A stretch of DNA of 64,000 bases from positions 403,441-467,440 of the forward strand of contig NHEJ01000007.1 in assembly GCA_002170395.1 (NCBI GenBank). Direction: 5' to 3'. The DNA is from Betaproteobacteria bacterium TMED82 (GTDB lineage: Bacteria > Pseudomonadota > Gammaproteobacteria > Burkholderiales > Burkholderiaceae_A). The notes beneath the pieces are model-generated. The model saw nothing but the letters and a program-made list of their open reading frames with translations. It had not been told where the DNA came from and searched no databases. Shown here piece after piece: positions 44,236 through 51,839 of the stretch (position 1 is its first letter; every line of letters begins with the position of its first letter). Position numbers and translations under genes: made by a program.

Positions 44236-45276
44236 ATGCTAGAACCTAAATTAACAAAACTTACAAGTGGTGGAGGTTGTGGCTGCAAAATATCTCCAGA
44301 AATATTATCAGAAATTCTTGCAAAAACAAGGGGCGTATCTTTACCTCCCGAGTTACTCGTTGGAAATAATACATCAGATGATGCAGCGGTTTATAAACTA
44401 GATGCAGAGCGAGCACTTGTAGCAACCACTGATTTTTTTACTCCCATTGTAGATGACCCAGCGGATTTTGGTGCTATTTCTGCTACAAACGCGCTATCAG
44501 ATGTTTATGCGATGGGGGCAAAGCCAATTTTTGCTCTCGCAATAGCAGGGATACCTGTATCTGTATTAACAACCACTACTATTTCTAAAATTTTTACTGC
44601 AGGGAAAGATATCTGTGAGAGGGCTGGCATTCCGATAGTTGGCGGACATACGATTGATTCCCAAGAACCAATATATGGTTTAGTTTGTATTGGGCTAGTA
44701 GAGACGAGGAATTTAAAAAAGAATTCAACTGCAAAAATAAAAGATAAATTAATTTTAGGAAAACCACTAGGTGTTGGGGTTTATTCCGCTGCGTTAAAAA
44801 AAAATAAATTACGAGAAGCAGAGTATAAAACATTCATAAAATACGCAACTCAACTGAATTGGATAGGTTATAAACTGGGCGCAAAATCTTGTGTAAATGC
44901 TATGACTGACATTACTGGTTTTGGTCTTTTAGGTCATTTGGTGGAAATTGCTTCTGGTTCAAATGTGACTATTCAATTAGAAGCGGAAAAAGTAATATTT
45001 CACCCGCAAGTTATTAGTTTAGCTAAGGAAGGCTATCTCACAGGTGCGTCCACTCGTAATTGGGAATCAATAAGTTCTAAGGTTGAATTTCAGACGCAAT
45101 TAAACCCTACCAAAAAAAGTTTATTGACTGATCCACAGACTAGTGGTGGGTTACTGGTATCTGTTTGTTCGGAAAATTCTAAAGAAATCTTAGAATTATT
45201 TTTATCAAATGGCTATACGGCTTTTGAGATAGGTTCAGTTACTGAAAGAAATCAATGTGAAATTACTATCGTTTGA
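44236..45276 (+). CDS. selD: Selenide, water dikinase SelD (SenC)
   Basis: SelD makes selenophosphate from selenide and ATP. The 346-residue protein has the N-terminal catalytic motif GGGCGCK with Cys15, Cys17 and Lys18, corresponding to E. coli Cys17, Cys19 and Lys20. The ATP-grasp/PurM-like core follows: SDDAAVYKL, TTDFFTPIVDDPADFGAISA, GGHTIDSQEPIYGLV and TDPQTSGGLL near the C-terminus. The catalytic position is Cys, with no in-frame TGA, so it is not itself a selenoprotein. Next to senA and senB its selenophosphate is likely used for selenosugar synthesis. Whether this cell also makes Sec or selenouridine cannot be judged here. Confidence 0.95.
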   Translation: MLEPKLTKLTSGGGCGCKISPEILSEILAKTRGVSLPPELLVGNNTSDDAAVYKLDAERALVATTDFFTPIVDDPADFGAISATNALSDVYAMGAKPIFALAIAGIPVSVLTTTTISKIFTAGKDICERAGIPIVGGHTIDSQEPIYGLVCIGLVETRNLKKNSTAKIKDKLILGKPLGVGVYSAALKKNKLREAEYKTFIKYATQLNWIGYKLGAKSCVNAMTDITGFGLLGHLVEIASGSNVTIQLEAEKVIFHPQVISLAKEGYLTGASTRNWESISSKVEFQTQLNPTKKSLLTDPQTSGGLLVSVCSENSKEILELFLSNGYTAFEIGSVTERNQCEITIV

Positions 45277-45280
45277 GGAG
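45275..45280 (+). promoter_or_regulatory. Ribosome binding site that sets the senB start
   Basis: GAGGAG overlaps the selD stop codon and lies seven bases before a TTG at 45288. This strong site favours 45288 over the longer frame start at 45273 and suggests that senB translation is coupled to selD. Confidence 0.65.
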
Positions 45281-45287
45281 AAATTTT

Positions 45288-46289
45288 TTGATAAAAATAT
45301 TTTCTCCGACGGAAAAAATTGCTCTTACCGGAAATCGGATAACCGCAAAAAGATATTCATATTTACTCAAAAAATGTGGTTTTGACGTAAGTTTGGAGGA
45401 GAAACTCTCCGGTATTGATCTTTTAAGTAGTCAAGATGTGGTGATAACACTGCATGCCTATAAAAGCCGTCTGATCATTAATAAGTGTCATCAACTTAAT
45501 ATTCCTTGCATTTTAGTTTTAACTGGTACCGACCTATATAAAATTATGGTAAGCGGCGATCCAAAACAGAGAAAGGAATGTAATACGGCAATTCAAAAAA
45601 GTAATGCCATAGTAGTTTTGCAATCTAATGCAAAATTTGACTTGTTAAAATTGCTTAAAGTTGATGAGAAAAAAATATCTGTTATTCATCAGTCTGTCGA
45701 TATAAATGAAAGTAGACAAGTTTTTTTTAATAAAAAGTCCAGTTATCGTGTGCTGATGGTTGGGAATGTTAGAGAGGAAAAAAACTATATTTCTGCTATC
45801 GAAGGATTTAAATTAGCACTATCGGACATTAAAAATAGTTCTAAAATACAAATCACCCTCAATCATATCGGGGGTATATTAGACAAGTCATACATGAAAA
45901 GAATGGTTGAGATCAGTACAAATTCATCCGTTCAGTTTCTGGGAGAAAAGTCTACCCATGATGTTCTCTCAGAGATGATCAGTTGTGATTTATTACTTCA
46001 CCCTTCCACATTAGAGGGTGGAGCACTAGTCATTATGGAGGCAATTAATGCCGGCATGCCAATACTAGCGAGTAATATATCTTGTCATAGGGCAATTCTG
46101 GGAAAAAATTATGCTGGGTTATTTCCTGCAAGTGAAGGAAAAAGTATTGCCAAGAAAATACTAATGTTTTTTTCTTTGAAACAGTTTAGATCAGAACTAA
46201 AACAGCAACTACGTTGTAATAAACTCGCCAAATATTCAATGGAATGTGAAAGAGCACAGTTATTTGATTTAATTAGTAAGTTAACGTAA
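45288..46289 (+). CDS. senB: Selenosugar synthase SenB (GT4-like glycosyltransferase)
   Basis: SenB uses selenophosphate and a UDP-sugar to form a selenosugar. The 333-residue protein has a GT-B fold: N-terminal GNRITAKR (15-22), the characteristic LVLTGTDLYK (76-85), a nucleotide-sugar domain from RVLMVGNVREEKN (154-166) and the donor motif HPSTLEGGALVIMEAINAG (238-256) with Glu243 and Glu251. The LTGTDLY segment and overall length match the SenB family. Its start overlaps the end of selD, which ties the two steps together. A C-Se lyase step needed to release selenoneine has no candidate gene nearby. Confidence 0.87.
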   Translation: MIKIFSPTEKIALTGNRITAKRYSYLLKKCGFDVSLEEKLSGIDLLSSQDVVITLHAYKSRLIINKCHQLNIPCILVLTGTDLYKIMVSGDPKQRKECNTAIQKSNAIVVLQSNAKFDLLKLLKVDEKKISVIHQSVDINESRQVFFNKKSSYRVLMVGNVREEKNYISAIEGFKLALSDIKNSSKIQITLNHIGGILDKSYMKRMVEISTNSSVQFLGEKSTHDVLSEMISCDLLLHPSTLEGGALVIMEAINAGMPILASNISCHRAILGKNYAGLFPASEGKSIAKKILMFFSLKQFRSELKQQLRCNKLAKYSMECERAQLFDLISKLT

Positions 46290-46307
46290 CTTAAAGAACT
46301 CCTCATG

Positions 46308-46799
46308 TTACTTTTTTTCCTTCACTTCCACATCAATTACAGATTCTTCACTTCTACTTTTACCCGATGAGAAGTATGACTTATCGACAGATTTATGTGA
46401 TGAACTTATTGAATTCTTTCTTAAAGAAACGCTTGATTTGTAATTCCCGGTAGCAACATTTAACATAATCGACACCGCTGACACAATGATACCGGCTAGA
46501 ATGCTAGTCCAAAAGCTATCGATATTGAATCCCCCTATTAACTCGCTAATCAAAAGCAGAAAAGCTCCATTCAGTATTGGAACAATGAGACCAAATGATA
46601 CGAGTGCTAGAGGAAAAGCCAAAAGAAAAATAATAGGTTTAATAAACAGATTTATTAACGCTAGTAAAAGCCCACTTACCGCCAATGCCTCTAAGTTTAA
46701 AATTTGAAAACCATCAAAAATAACGCTAGCGGTCCAAAGCCCTAGAGTTGTCGTTAAAAAGTGAGAAACAAACTGAAAAAAATTTTTACTCATACTCAA
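46308..46799 (-). CDS. Phage-holin-family four-helix membrane protein
   Basis: This 163-residue inner-membrane protein has four helices matching the 4-TMS holin family (PF04020 type), including ALINLFIKPIIFLLAFPLAL (about residues 47-66) and IVPILNGAFLLLISEL. A charged, Ser/Lys-rich tail of about 45 residues ends EVKEKK and is longer than in most relatives. No phage gene is nearby, so this is the common chromosomal form of unknown role. It converges with senB over 18 bases. Confidence 0.8.
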   Translation of the reverse strand: MSMSKNFFQFVSHFLTTTLGLWTASVIFDGFQILNLEALAVSGLLLALINLFIKPIIFLLAFPLALVSFGLIVPILNGAFLLLISELIGGFNIDSFWTSILAGIIVSAVSIMLNVATGNYKSSVSLRKNSISSSHKSVDKSYFSSGKSRSEESVIDVEVKEKK

Positions 46800-47012
46800 A
46801 ATATTATACTTTACTAGTCAAAAAATACGTGGCGGAATTGCATTTCGAATTGGATAAAAAAGTTGATAAGGGCTGTGATTCAGATTAGTTTGAGCTTTTC
46901 TCGAAGATTATTTTTTTTGCTCAAAGCTACAATAAGAAAAAGAGAAATTTTATGTTGACCAAATTCTCCTTATGAGTTCTCTGAACAAATGAAAAATTCT
47001 AAATGTTTATAA

Positions 47013-47031
47013 TTTTGTGCACCGCACAAAA
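47013..47031. promoter_or_regulatory. Palindromic operator candidate upstream of the SDR gene
   Basis: TTTTGTGC (47013-47020) and GCACAAAA (47024-47031) are perfect eight-base inverted arms around ACC. A good -10 box TATAGT (47040-47045) follows, and the left arm includes a TTGTGC hexamer that could act as -35, although the spacer is 19 bases. The element ends 43 bases before the SDR start, so a regulator bound here would cover the promoter. The TGC-N3-GCA core is reminiscent of PhaR-type operators, a guess from memory. Confidence 0.5.
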
Positions 47032-47074
47032 AATTCAAGTATAGTATTAGTTATGCATTAATTATGGAGTTTAT

Positions 47075-47869
47075 ATGGAGTTAGTTAACAGCGTTGGAGT
47101 AATCACTGGTGCTGCAAGTGGTATCGGAGCGATTGTGGCAAGGCAACTGGCCAAGAGGGGGGTTAGACTTATTCTCGGTGACAGAGATGAAACAGCTGTA
47201 CAAGAAGTCGCATCTAAAATTAATGACTCGGGGGGTGAGTCTATTGGAATGAAAGTTGATGTTACAAGTCAGGAAGAATGTGCTGCCCTAGCTGATGAAG
47301 CAGTAAAAAAATTTTCTAAATTAAACATTGTTATTCCTTGTGCTGGGATAATCGCAGATGGTTTATTTTTGAATACGGACTCTCAAACAAAAAAAGTGAA
47401 AAAAAAGCTAAGTTTGGAAAAGTGGCAGTCTGTTTTAGACATTAATTTAACAGGCACATTTTTGACTGTTAGAGAATCTGCCGAAAAAATGGTAAATGGG
47501 GGCTGGCCTGGAGTAATTATTCCTATTTCTTCGATTAATAAAATGGGTCAAATTGGCCAGCTAAATTATTCTTCTTCAAAAGCCTCTCTTGCGTTATTTC
47601 CGAAAATATTAGTAGGGGAGTTTCTTTTAAGGAAAATCAGGAATTTGCGGGTGGTAGGAATTGCCCCAGGATATGTAAAAACACCATTATTGGAAAAAAT
47701 GAATCAGGATGCATTGGTTAAACTATTAAGTCAGGTTCACGTTGGCAGACTCATTGAACCAGATGAAATAGCCTCCCTTATCCAGCATATCATTGAAAAC
47801 GAATCTTTAAATGGTACCACCATAGAGATAACTGGTGGTCTATGTTTTGACGGAGCTATTGCAAAATAG
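47075..47869 (+). CDS. Short-chain dehydrogenase/reductase (FabG-like)
   Basis: This 264-residue NAD(P)-dependent oxidoreductase has the nucleotide motif TGAASGIGA (about residues 11-19), NIVIPCAGI, and a catalytic Ser-Tyr-Lys set in ISSINKMGQIGQLNYSSSKA. The acidic residue after the second strand (GDRDE) suggests NAD(H) preference. An unusual insert near residues 100-120 (TDSQTKKVKKKLSLEKW) is longer than in FabG and occurs in SDRs annotated as 3-oxoacyl reductase or hydroxyacyl-CoA dehydrogenase. Ribosome site GGAG precedes the ATG. The substrate cannot be decided. Confidence 0.85.
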   Translation: MELVNSVGVITGAASGIGAIVARQLAKRGVRLILGDRDETAVQEVASKINDSGGESIGMKVDVTSQEECAALADEAVKKFSKLNIVIPCAGIIADGLFLNTDSQTKKVKKKLSLEKWQSVLDINLTGTFLTVRESAEKMVNGGWPGVIIPISSINKMGQIGQLNYSSSKASLALFPKILVGEFLLRKIRNLRVVGIAPGYVKTPLLEKMNQDALVKLLSQVHVGRLIEPDEIASLIQHIIENESLNGTTIEITGGLCFDGAIAK

Positions 47870-47892
47870 TTAAAAATTGAAAGTTAACCATA

Positions 47893-48552
47893 ATGAGTAA
47901 TTTTAAAACAAATGAAATAGGGAGCTTTATTTGGCTCCATGGCTTAGGTTCTAGTTCAGGTGATTCGGAGAATCTTGTTAGAGCCTTAAAGCTTAATCAT
48001 GCTTCCATGTTTAGTTTGACATTACCAGATGCACCCTTAATTTCGGTGACTATAAATGGCGGAGAAAAAATGCCCGCGTGGTATGATATTAAGGGTACTG
48101 AGTTGACCGATAGGCAAGACAAGATCGGTATAGAACAGTCGGGAAAAATAATTAAGAAGTTAATAGTTGATGAGGTGGAGAGAGGTATAAATCCCGAACG
48201 CATTTTTTTAGGGGGTTTCTCGCAGGGAGGTGCAATGGCTTTACATGTTGGCACAAGGCTCGATTTTCCAATTGCTGGTGTAGTGTGTTTATCTGGCTAC
48301 CTTCCGGTTGCTGAGGCTTTCGAAAAGGATTTCGTTAGAGCTACTAGAGAAACTCCCTTTTTCATTGCTCATGGACTTAGTGATCATGTGGTCAGAGCCG
48401 AGTGGACCAAAAGCTCTACTGAAATTTTGAGGGCGAAAGGATTTACCGTAACTGAACGCGAGTATGCAAATTTAGGACACAGTGTTTCTCAGGAGGAAAT
48501 CGACGATTTATCTTCCTTTCTAAATAGCAAATGCAAAAGTATATTTGTTTAA
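47893..48552 (+). CDS. Carboxylesterase/phospholipase-type alpha/beta hydrolase
   Basis: This 219-residue alpha/beta hydrolase belongs to the Abhydrolase_2 (carboxylesterase/acyl-protein thioesterase-like) family. The N-terminal motif is FIWLHGLGSSSGDSENLV (about residues 13-30), nucleophile Ser is in GGFSQGGAMA (about 107-116), Asp in HGLSDHVV and His in LGHSV. It follows the SDR gene by 23 bases and probably shares its transcript. Natural substrates are unknown esters. Confidence 0.88.
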   Translation: MSNFKTNEIGSFIWLHGLGSSSGDSENLVRALKLNHASMFSLTLPDAPLISVTINGGEKMPAWYDIKGTELTDRQDKIGIEQSGKIIKKLIVDEVERGINPERIFLGGFSQGGAMALHVGTRLDFPIAGVVCLSGYLPVAEAFEKDFVRATRETPFFIAHGLSDHVVRAEWTKSSTEILRAKGFTVTEREYANLGHSVSQEEIDDLSSFLNSKCKSIFV

Positions 48553-48632
48553 ACTATTGGCGGTTGAAACCATAGAAATGCAATTAGCAAAGCGGCTGGA
48601 GCGAGTATTAGAATCAAAACTATCGGTTTCAT
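48549..48632 (-). CDS. 27-residue hydrophobic peptide
   Basis: A minus-strand ATG frame encodes MKPIVLILILAPAALLIAFL plus seven residues ending PPIV. This is a single membrane helix. A clear AGGAAA ribosome site lies seven bases upstream of the ATG. Its stop overlaps the esterase stop tail-to-tail. The good ribosome site and uninterrupted helix favour a real small membrane protein over chance, but there is no homologue I can name. Confidence 0.5.
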   Translation of the reverse strand: MKPIVLILILAPAALLIAFLWFQPPIV

Positions 48633-48737
48633 GTAAATTTCCTATTTAAGTTTTAAATTTCGGCTTTTAACAATTAATTTCTACAATAAACAGCCTCTTA
48701 GACTAACAGTTGTCTATAATATTTTGAAGTCATTTTT

Positions 48738-49556
48738 TTAAAGCCCTGGAAATTCATTTCTTAGCCTCTGTAAAAGAGGCTGGAACCCAAACCAGCCTGC
48801 TTCTTCGCCGCCGATAATATCATAAGCTTTTTGTGCTGCTTGATTACTAATTATTGATATTTTCTGATTAGTGTTTATAGCGCTTTGCACTGCCATCTGA
48901 ACTTGGCAACTTCTTTCCATTGTAATGAACCACCAAGCAGCGGATTCCACAAATTTTCCGGTTGTCAATAAACCATGGTTTTGCAGAATTAAAGCTTTGT
49001 TAGATTTTAGCATTTTTGCAATTTCATCGCCTTCATCAGTTTCTAATACTAAACCGGAATACTTCTTAAAAACGTCGTGGTCATTAAAAAATGCACAAGA
49101 ATCTTGAGTTAGTAAATCTAAGCGCTTACCGAATGCAGACCAAGCCTTACCATATGTTGAATGTGCATGACAGGCTGCATTAATATTTGGGTGAGCTAAA
49201 TGTATCCGAGAGTGAATTGCAAAAGCTGCAGCATTAACTGGATGTTTCCCCTCGATAATTTCACCATCATGAGATACGCGAATTAAATCATCTATTGTTA
49301 CAAGACTAAAATGTATTCCAAATGGATTAACCCAAAAACTTTCTAAGTGCTCAGGATCCCTAACAGTAATATGGCCTGCAACTCCTTCATCAAAACCACA
49401 TTTGGAAAAAATTTTTAACGCGGCAATCAATCTCTGTTTCCTATAGTGTCTCTCTTCACTAACAGAGGAAAAAACCTCAGGCCTTGGTAATTTAGGATTA
49501 TTTTTTAAGTTTGCTAAGGATTGTCCACACTCAAAAGGAGAAAAAATATCATTCAT
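48738..49556 (-). CDS. Class II aldolase/adducin family protein
   Basis: This 272-residue protein has the zinc-site motifs of class II aldolases: HAHSTYG (about residues 139-145) and QNHGLLTTGK (about 196-205), with GFDEGVAGHITVRDP near 54-68. Family members cleave or decarboxylate sugar phosphates, or have unknown roles; this length and the long N-terminal tail match the group annotated only as class II aldolase/adducin. It follows the TauE-like permease gene by 31 bases on the same strand and may be the last gene of the sulfate operon. Confidence 0.87.
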   Translation of the reverse strand: MNDIFSPFECGQSLANLKNNPKLPRPEVFSSVSEERHYRKQRLIAALKIFSKCGFDEGVAGHITVRDPEHLESFWVNPFGIHFSLVTIDDLIRVSHDGEIIEGKHPVNAAAFAIHSRIHLAHPNINAACHAHSTYGKAWSAFGKRLDLLTQDSCAFFNDHDVFKKYSGLVLETDEGDEIAKMLKSNKALILQNHGLLTTGKFVESAAWWFITMERSCQVQMAVQSAINTNQKISIISNQAAQKAYDIIGGEEAGWFGFQPLLQRLRNEFPGL

Positions 49557-49587
49557 ATTTATGATTCCTGGTTTCTAATAAAAATAA

Positions 49588-50559
49588 TTATGCCATTTTA
49601 TAAATAGTAAAGACACTTAATACTATAATAATGATTCCAACTAAGGTCATTAATGCCCTTGGGGGAATATATCGACATAGGTAAGCAGCAAAAGGGGCGG
49701 CAAAAAGACCACCAATTACTAATCCAAAAACACTTACCCAAGGGCTACTTGTTACAAAAATCGTAAAGAATCCAGCAGTGGATAAGGTCAGAAAAAACTC
49801 AGCGAAGTTCACTGAGCCAATTGTAGACCTAGGGTCTTGACCATTTCCGATTAAGTTAGTGGTAACAATAGGGCCCCAACCACCACCACCGGCCGAATCC
49901 ATAAGGCCACCAAACAGAGCTAAAGAAGAAATTTTAGATTGTTTTATAGGTTTGGGCTCGCTGTACTTCTTCAACCCCTTAACTAAAATTAAAAGCCCCA
50001 TTAGCAAAAGATAGAAACACATTATTGGTTTGAATATCGCAGTATCTAATTGAGTAACAAGCAAAACTCCTAATAACGCTCCCAAAATACCTGGAACAAG
50101 AAGGCGTAAAAAAAGGTCTTTTGAAACATTTCCTAAATTAACATGAGAGATACCGGACAAACCAGTTGTAAAAACAGCGGCTATATGAACGCTTGCGCTC
50201 GCAACCGCAGGACTTGCCCCAGAACTAAGGAGGAATGTTGTGGCGGAGATACCATAAGCCATACCTAACGCACCATCGATGACTTGAGCAATGAAGCCAA
50301 TTAAAACAGCATTTAAAAATTGTTCAGTTTTTAAAATATTGATTATTTTCGAAAAAGAATCATCACCATTGACATTTATAAATGAAACAACGATATATAT
50401 AAGCAACGCTAGTAAGATCACGAAAGCTATCCAACTAAACCAAAATAAGTAAGGGTGCTTTTCTCCTTGAAAAACTATCGTTTCTAGTTGCGGAAGGCCA
50501 GCTCTTGAACGTTCCTTCTGTACTTCACTTGTTCTTAGTTCCCTGTCCCTGATTTTCAT
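49588..50559 (-). CDS. TauE/SafE family permease, probable sulfite/sulfate-linked transporter
   Basis: This 323-residue inner-membrane protein has eight or nine helices. A cytoplasmic N-terminal extension of about 30 residues precedes them. Family motifs are GFIAQVIDGALGMAYGISAT (about residues 91-110), AVASASVHIAAVFTTGLSG and GLMDSAGGGGWGPIVTTNLI. In betaproteobacterial sulfate operons this family is common at this position and probably moves sulfite, sulfate or a related anion. It is 17 bases from cysN, so it is very likely co-transcribed. Confidence 0.88.
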   Translation of the reverse strand: MKIRDRELRTSEVQKERSRAGLPQLETIVFQGEKHPYLFWFSWIAFVILLALLIYIVVSFINVNGDDSFSKIINILKTEQFLNAVLIGFIAQVIDGALGMAYGISATTFLLSSGASPAVASASVHIAAVFTTGLSGISHVNLGNVSKDLFLRLLVPGILGALLGVLLVTQLDTAIFKPIMCFYLLLMGLLILVKGLKKYSEPKPIKQSKISSLALFGGLMDSAGGGGWGPIVTTNLIGNGQDPRSTIGSVNFAEFFLTLSTAGFFTIFVTSSPWVSVFGLVIGGLFAAPFAAYLCRYIPPRALMTLVGIIIIVLSVFTIYKMA

Positions 50560-50576
50560 AAATTAGCAACCTTAGC

Positions 50577-51839
50577 TTATTTAATCATTAAAGCGGCTGC
50601 GGTCTGGTTTGTTATTTTATCGATTAAGATAAGAGAGCCAGTAGTTGCAAATTTTTCAAATGAATCAGCCAAAATAGCCTGAGATACTTTTACAGAAGCC
50701 TCGCCGATTTCGTTGATTGTTAAAGTATCAGTGCTTACAGATTTGAGCGTTACTGGATTTATCTTATTTACAATTGAAATTTTTGCTTGGATTTCTTTAG
50801 TGTTATGTTTCAGGATATAACGGCTACTTGAATTGAAAGGCAAAGAGTCCAGCCAAGCAATTTTCGCCAAAAAAGTTTTAGAGCTCACTACTCTGTCATT
50901 GGACTCGATCAACACATCACCTCTAGAAATGTCAAGGTCTTTATTTAACCAAAGAATAACATTTTGTCCCGCGGTAGCTGAGTCAATTTCCTTTCCTAGG
51001 TATACGATCCTATCAATCCTTGAAGAGATTTCAGAGGGAAAAGATTTTACTAATCTGTTTTTACTCAGAACTCCCGATTCCACTCTCCCAGCATATGCTC
51101 TTTGTGAGTTATGTTTTTCTCCATCCCATCTTAAAACATATTGGATTGGCAACCGAAGCTGATCATTAATTCTAATTGACTTACTACTTTTTTCTAGGAG
51201 TTCTAGGAATGAGAAACTTTCGTACCATTTTGTTCGTTTGGAATTGCTTATAATATTATCACCTTGTAACGCGGAAATGGGTATTGCTGAGCACTTGGGA
51301 AAAAAATTTAAGTCGCGAAGTAATTTCTGAAATGAATCAAAAATTTCAGTGAATAGAGCTTCACTAAAATTCACTAAGTCCATTTTGTTAACTGCTAATA
51401 TGACTGTTTTGATTTTTAATAAAGATATGATTAATGTGTGTCTACGAGTTTGTTCTAGTAGAGAACCGTCTTTCACCTTGCTAGCGTCTACTAAGATCAC
51501 TGCGATGTCGGCATTTGAAGCACCAGTAACCATATTTCTTGTGTATTGTTCATGACCAGGGCAGTCTGCAATTATAAATTTATTTGTTGGCGTATTAAAG
51601 TAGCGATATGCTACATCAATAGTAATTCCCTGCTCTCTTTCTGACTCTAATCCATCAGTTAAAAAAGATAAATCAAAAGACTCAAAATTTGCACGATTAT
51701 TTTTTGCGCTTTCTAGATTTTTTATTTGGTCATTCAGTATGAATTTTGTATCAAACAGAAGTCTGCCTATTAAAGTACTCTTGCCGTCATCTACGCTTCC
51801 AGCAGTAATAAACCTAATCGGGGATTTTTTGGCTATCAT
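50577..51839 (-). CDS. cysN: Sulfate adenylyltransferase large subunit, CysN
   Basis: CysN is the GTPase subunit of ATP sulfurylase; with CysD it makes APS from sulfate and ATP. The 420-residue protein has G1 GSVDDGKSTL (about residues 14-23), G3 DCPGHEQYT and G4 NKMD, followed by two EF-Tu-like beta-barrel domains. It lacks a C-terminal CysC (APS kinase) fusion, in keeping with APS being reduced directly by CysH. Its start overlaps the end of cysD by one base. Confidence 0.95.
   Translation of the reverse strand: MIAKKSPIRFITAGSVDDGKSTLIGRLLFDTKFILNDQIKNLESAKNNRANFESFDLSFLTDGLESEREQGITIDVAYRYFNTPTNKFIIADCPGHEQYTRNMVTGASNADIAVILVDASKVKDGSLLEQTRRHTLIISLLKIKTVILAVNKMDLVNFSEALFTEIFDSFQKLLRDLNFFPKCSAIPISALQGDNIISNSKRTKWYESFSFLELLEKSSKSIRINDQLRLPIQYVLRWDGEKHNSQRAYAGRVESGVLSKNRLVKSFPSEISSRIDRIVYLGKEIDSATAGQNVILWLNKDLDISRGDVLIESNDRVVSSKTFLAKIAWLDSLPFNSSSRYILKHNTKEIQAKISIVNKINPVTLKSVSTDTLTINEIGEASVKVSQAILADSFEKFATTGSLILIDKITNQTAAALMIK

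Noticed and set aside
44236-45276. SelD as a selenocysteine-containing protein or part of a Sec/selenouridine operon
   Set aside because: The catalytic position is Cys with no in-frame TGA, and no selA, selB, selC tRNA or selenouridine synthase gene is visible nearby.
42967-46289. Ergothioneine pathway (EgtB plus EgtD) in place of selenoneine
   Set aside because: EgtD is common to both, but selD and a SenB-type glycosyltransferase are directly adjacent and egtA, egtC and egtE are absent. Selenoneine explains all four genes; a tree of SenA would settle it.
46286-46318. Rho-independent terminator after senB (GTAAC/GTTAC stem then a T run)
   Set aside because: The stem is only five AT-rich pairs with a 16-base loop, and it overlaps the senB stop; too weak to call.
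46308-46799. Prophage remnant based on a holin-family protein
   Set aside because: The family is widespread on chromosomes, and no integrase, lysin, capsid or attachment repeat is nearby.
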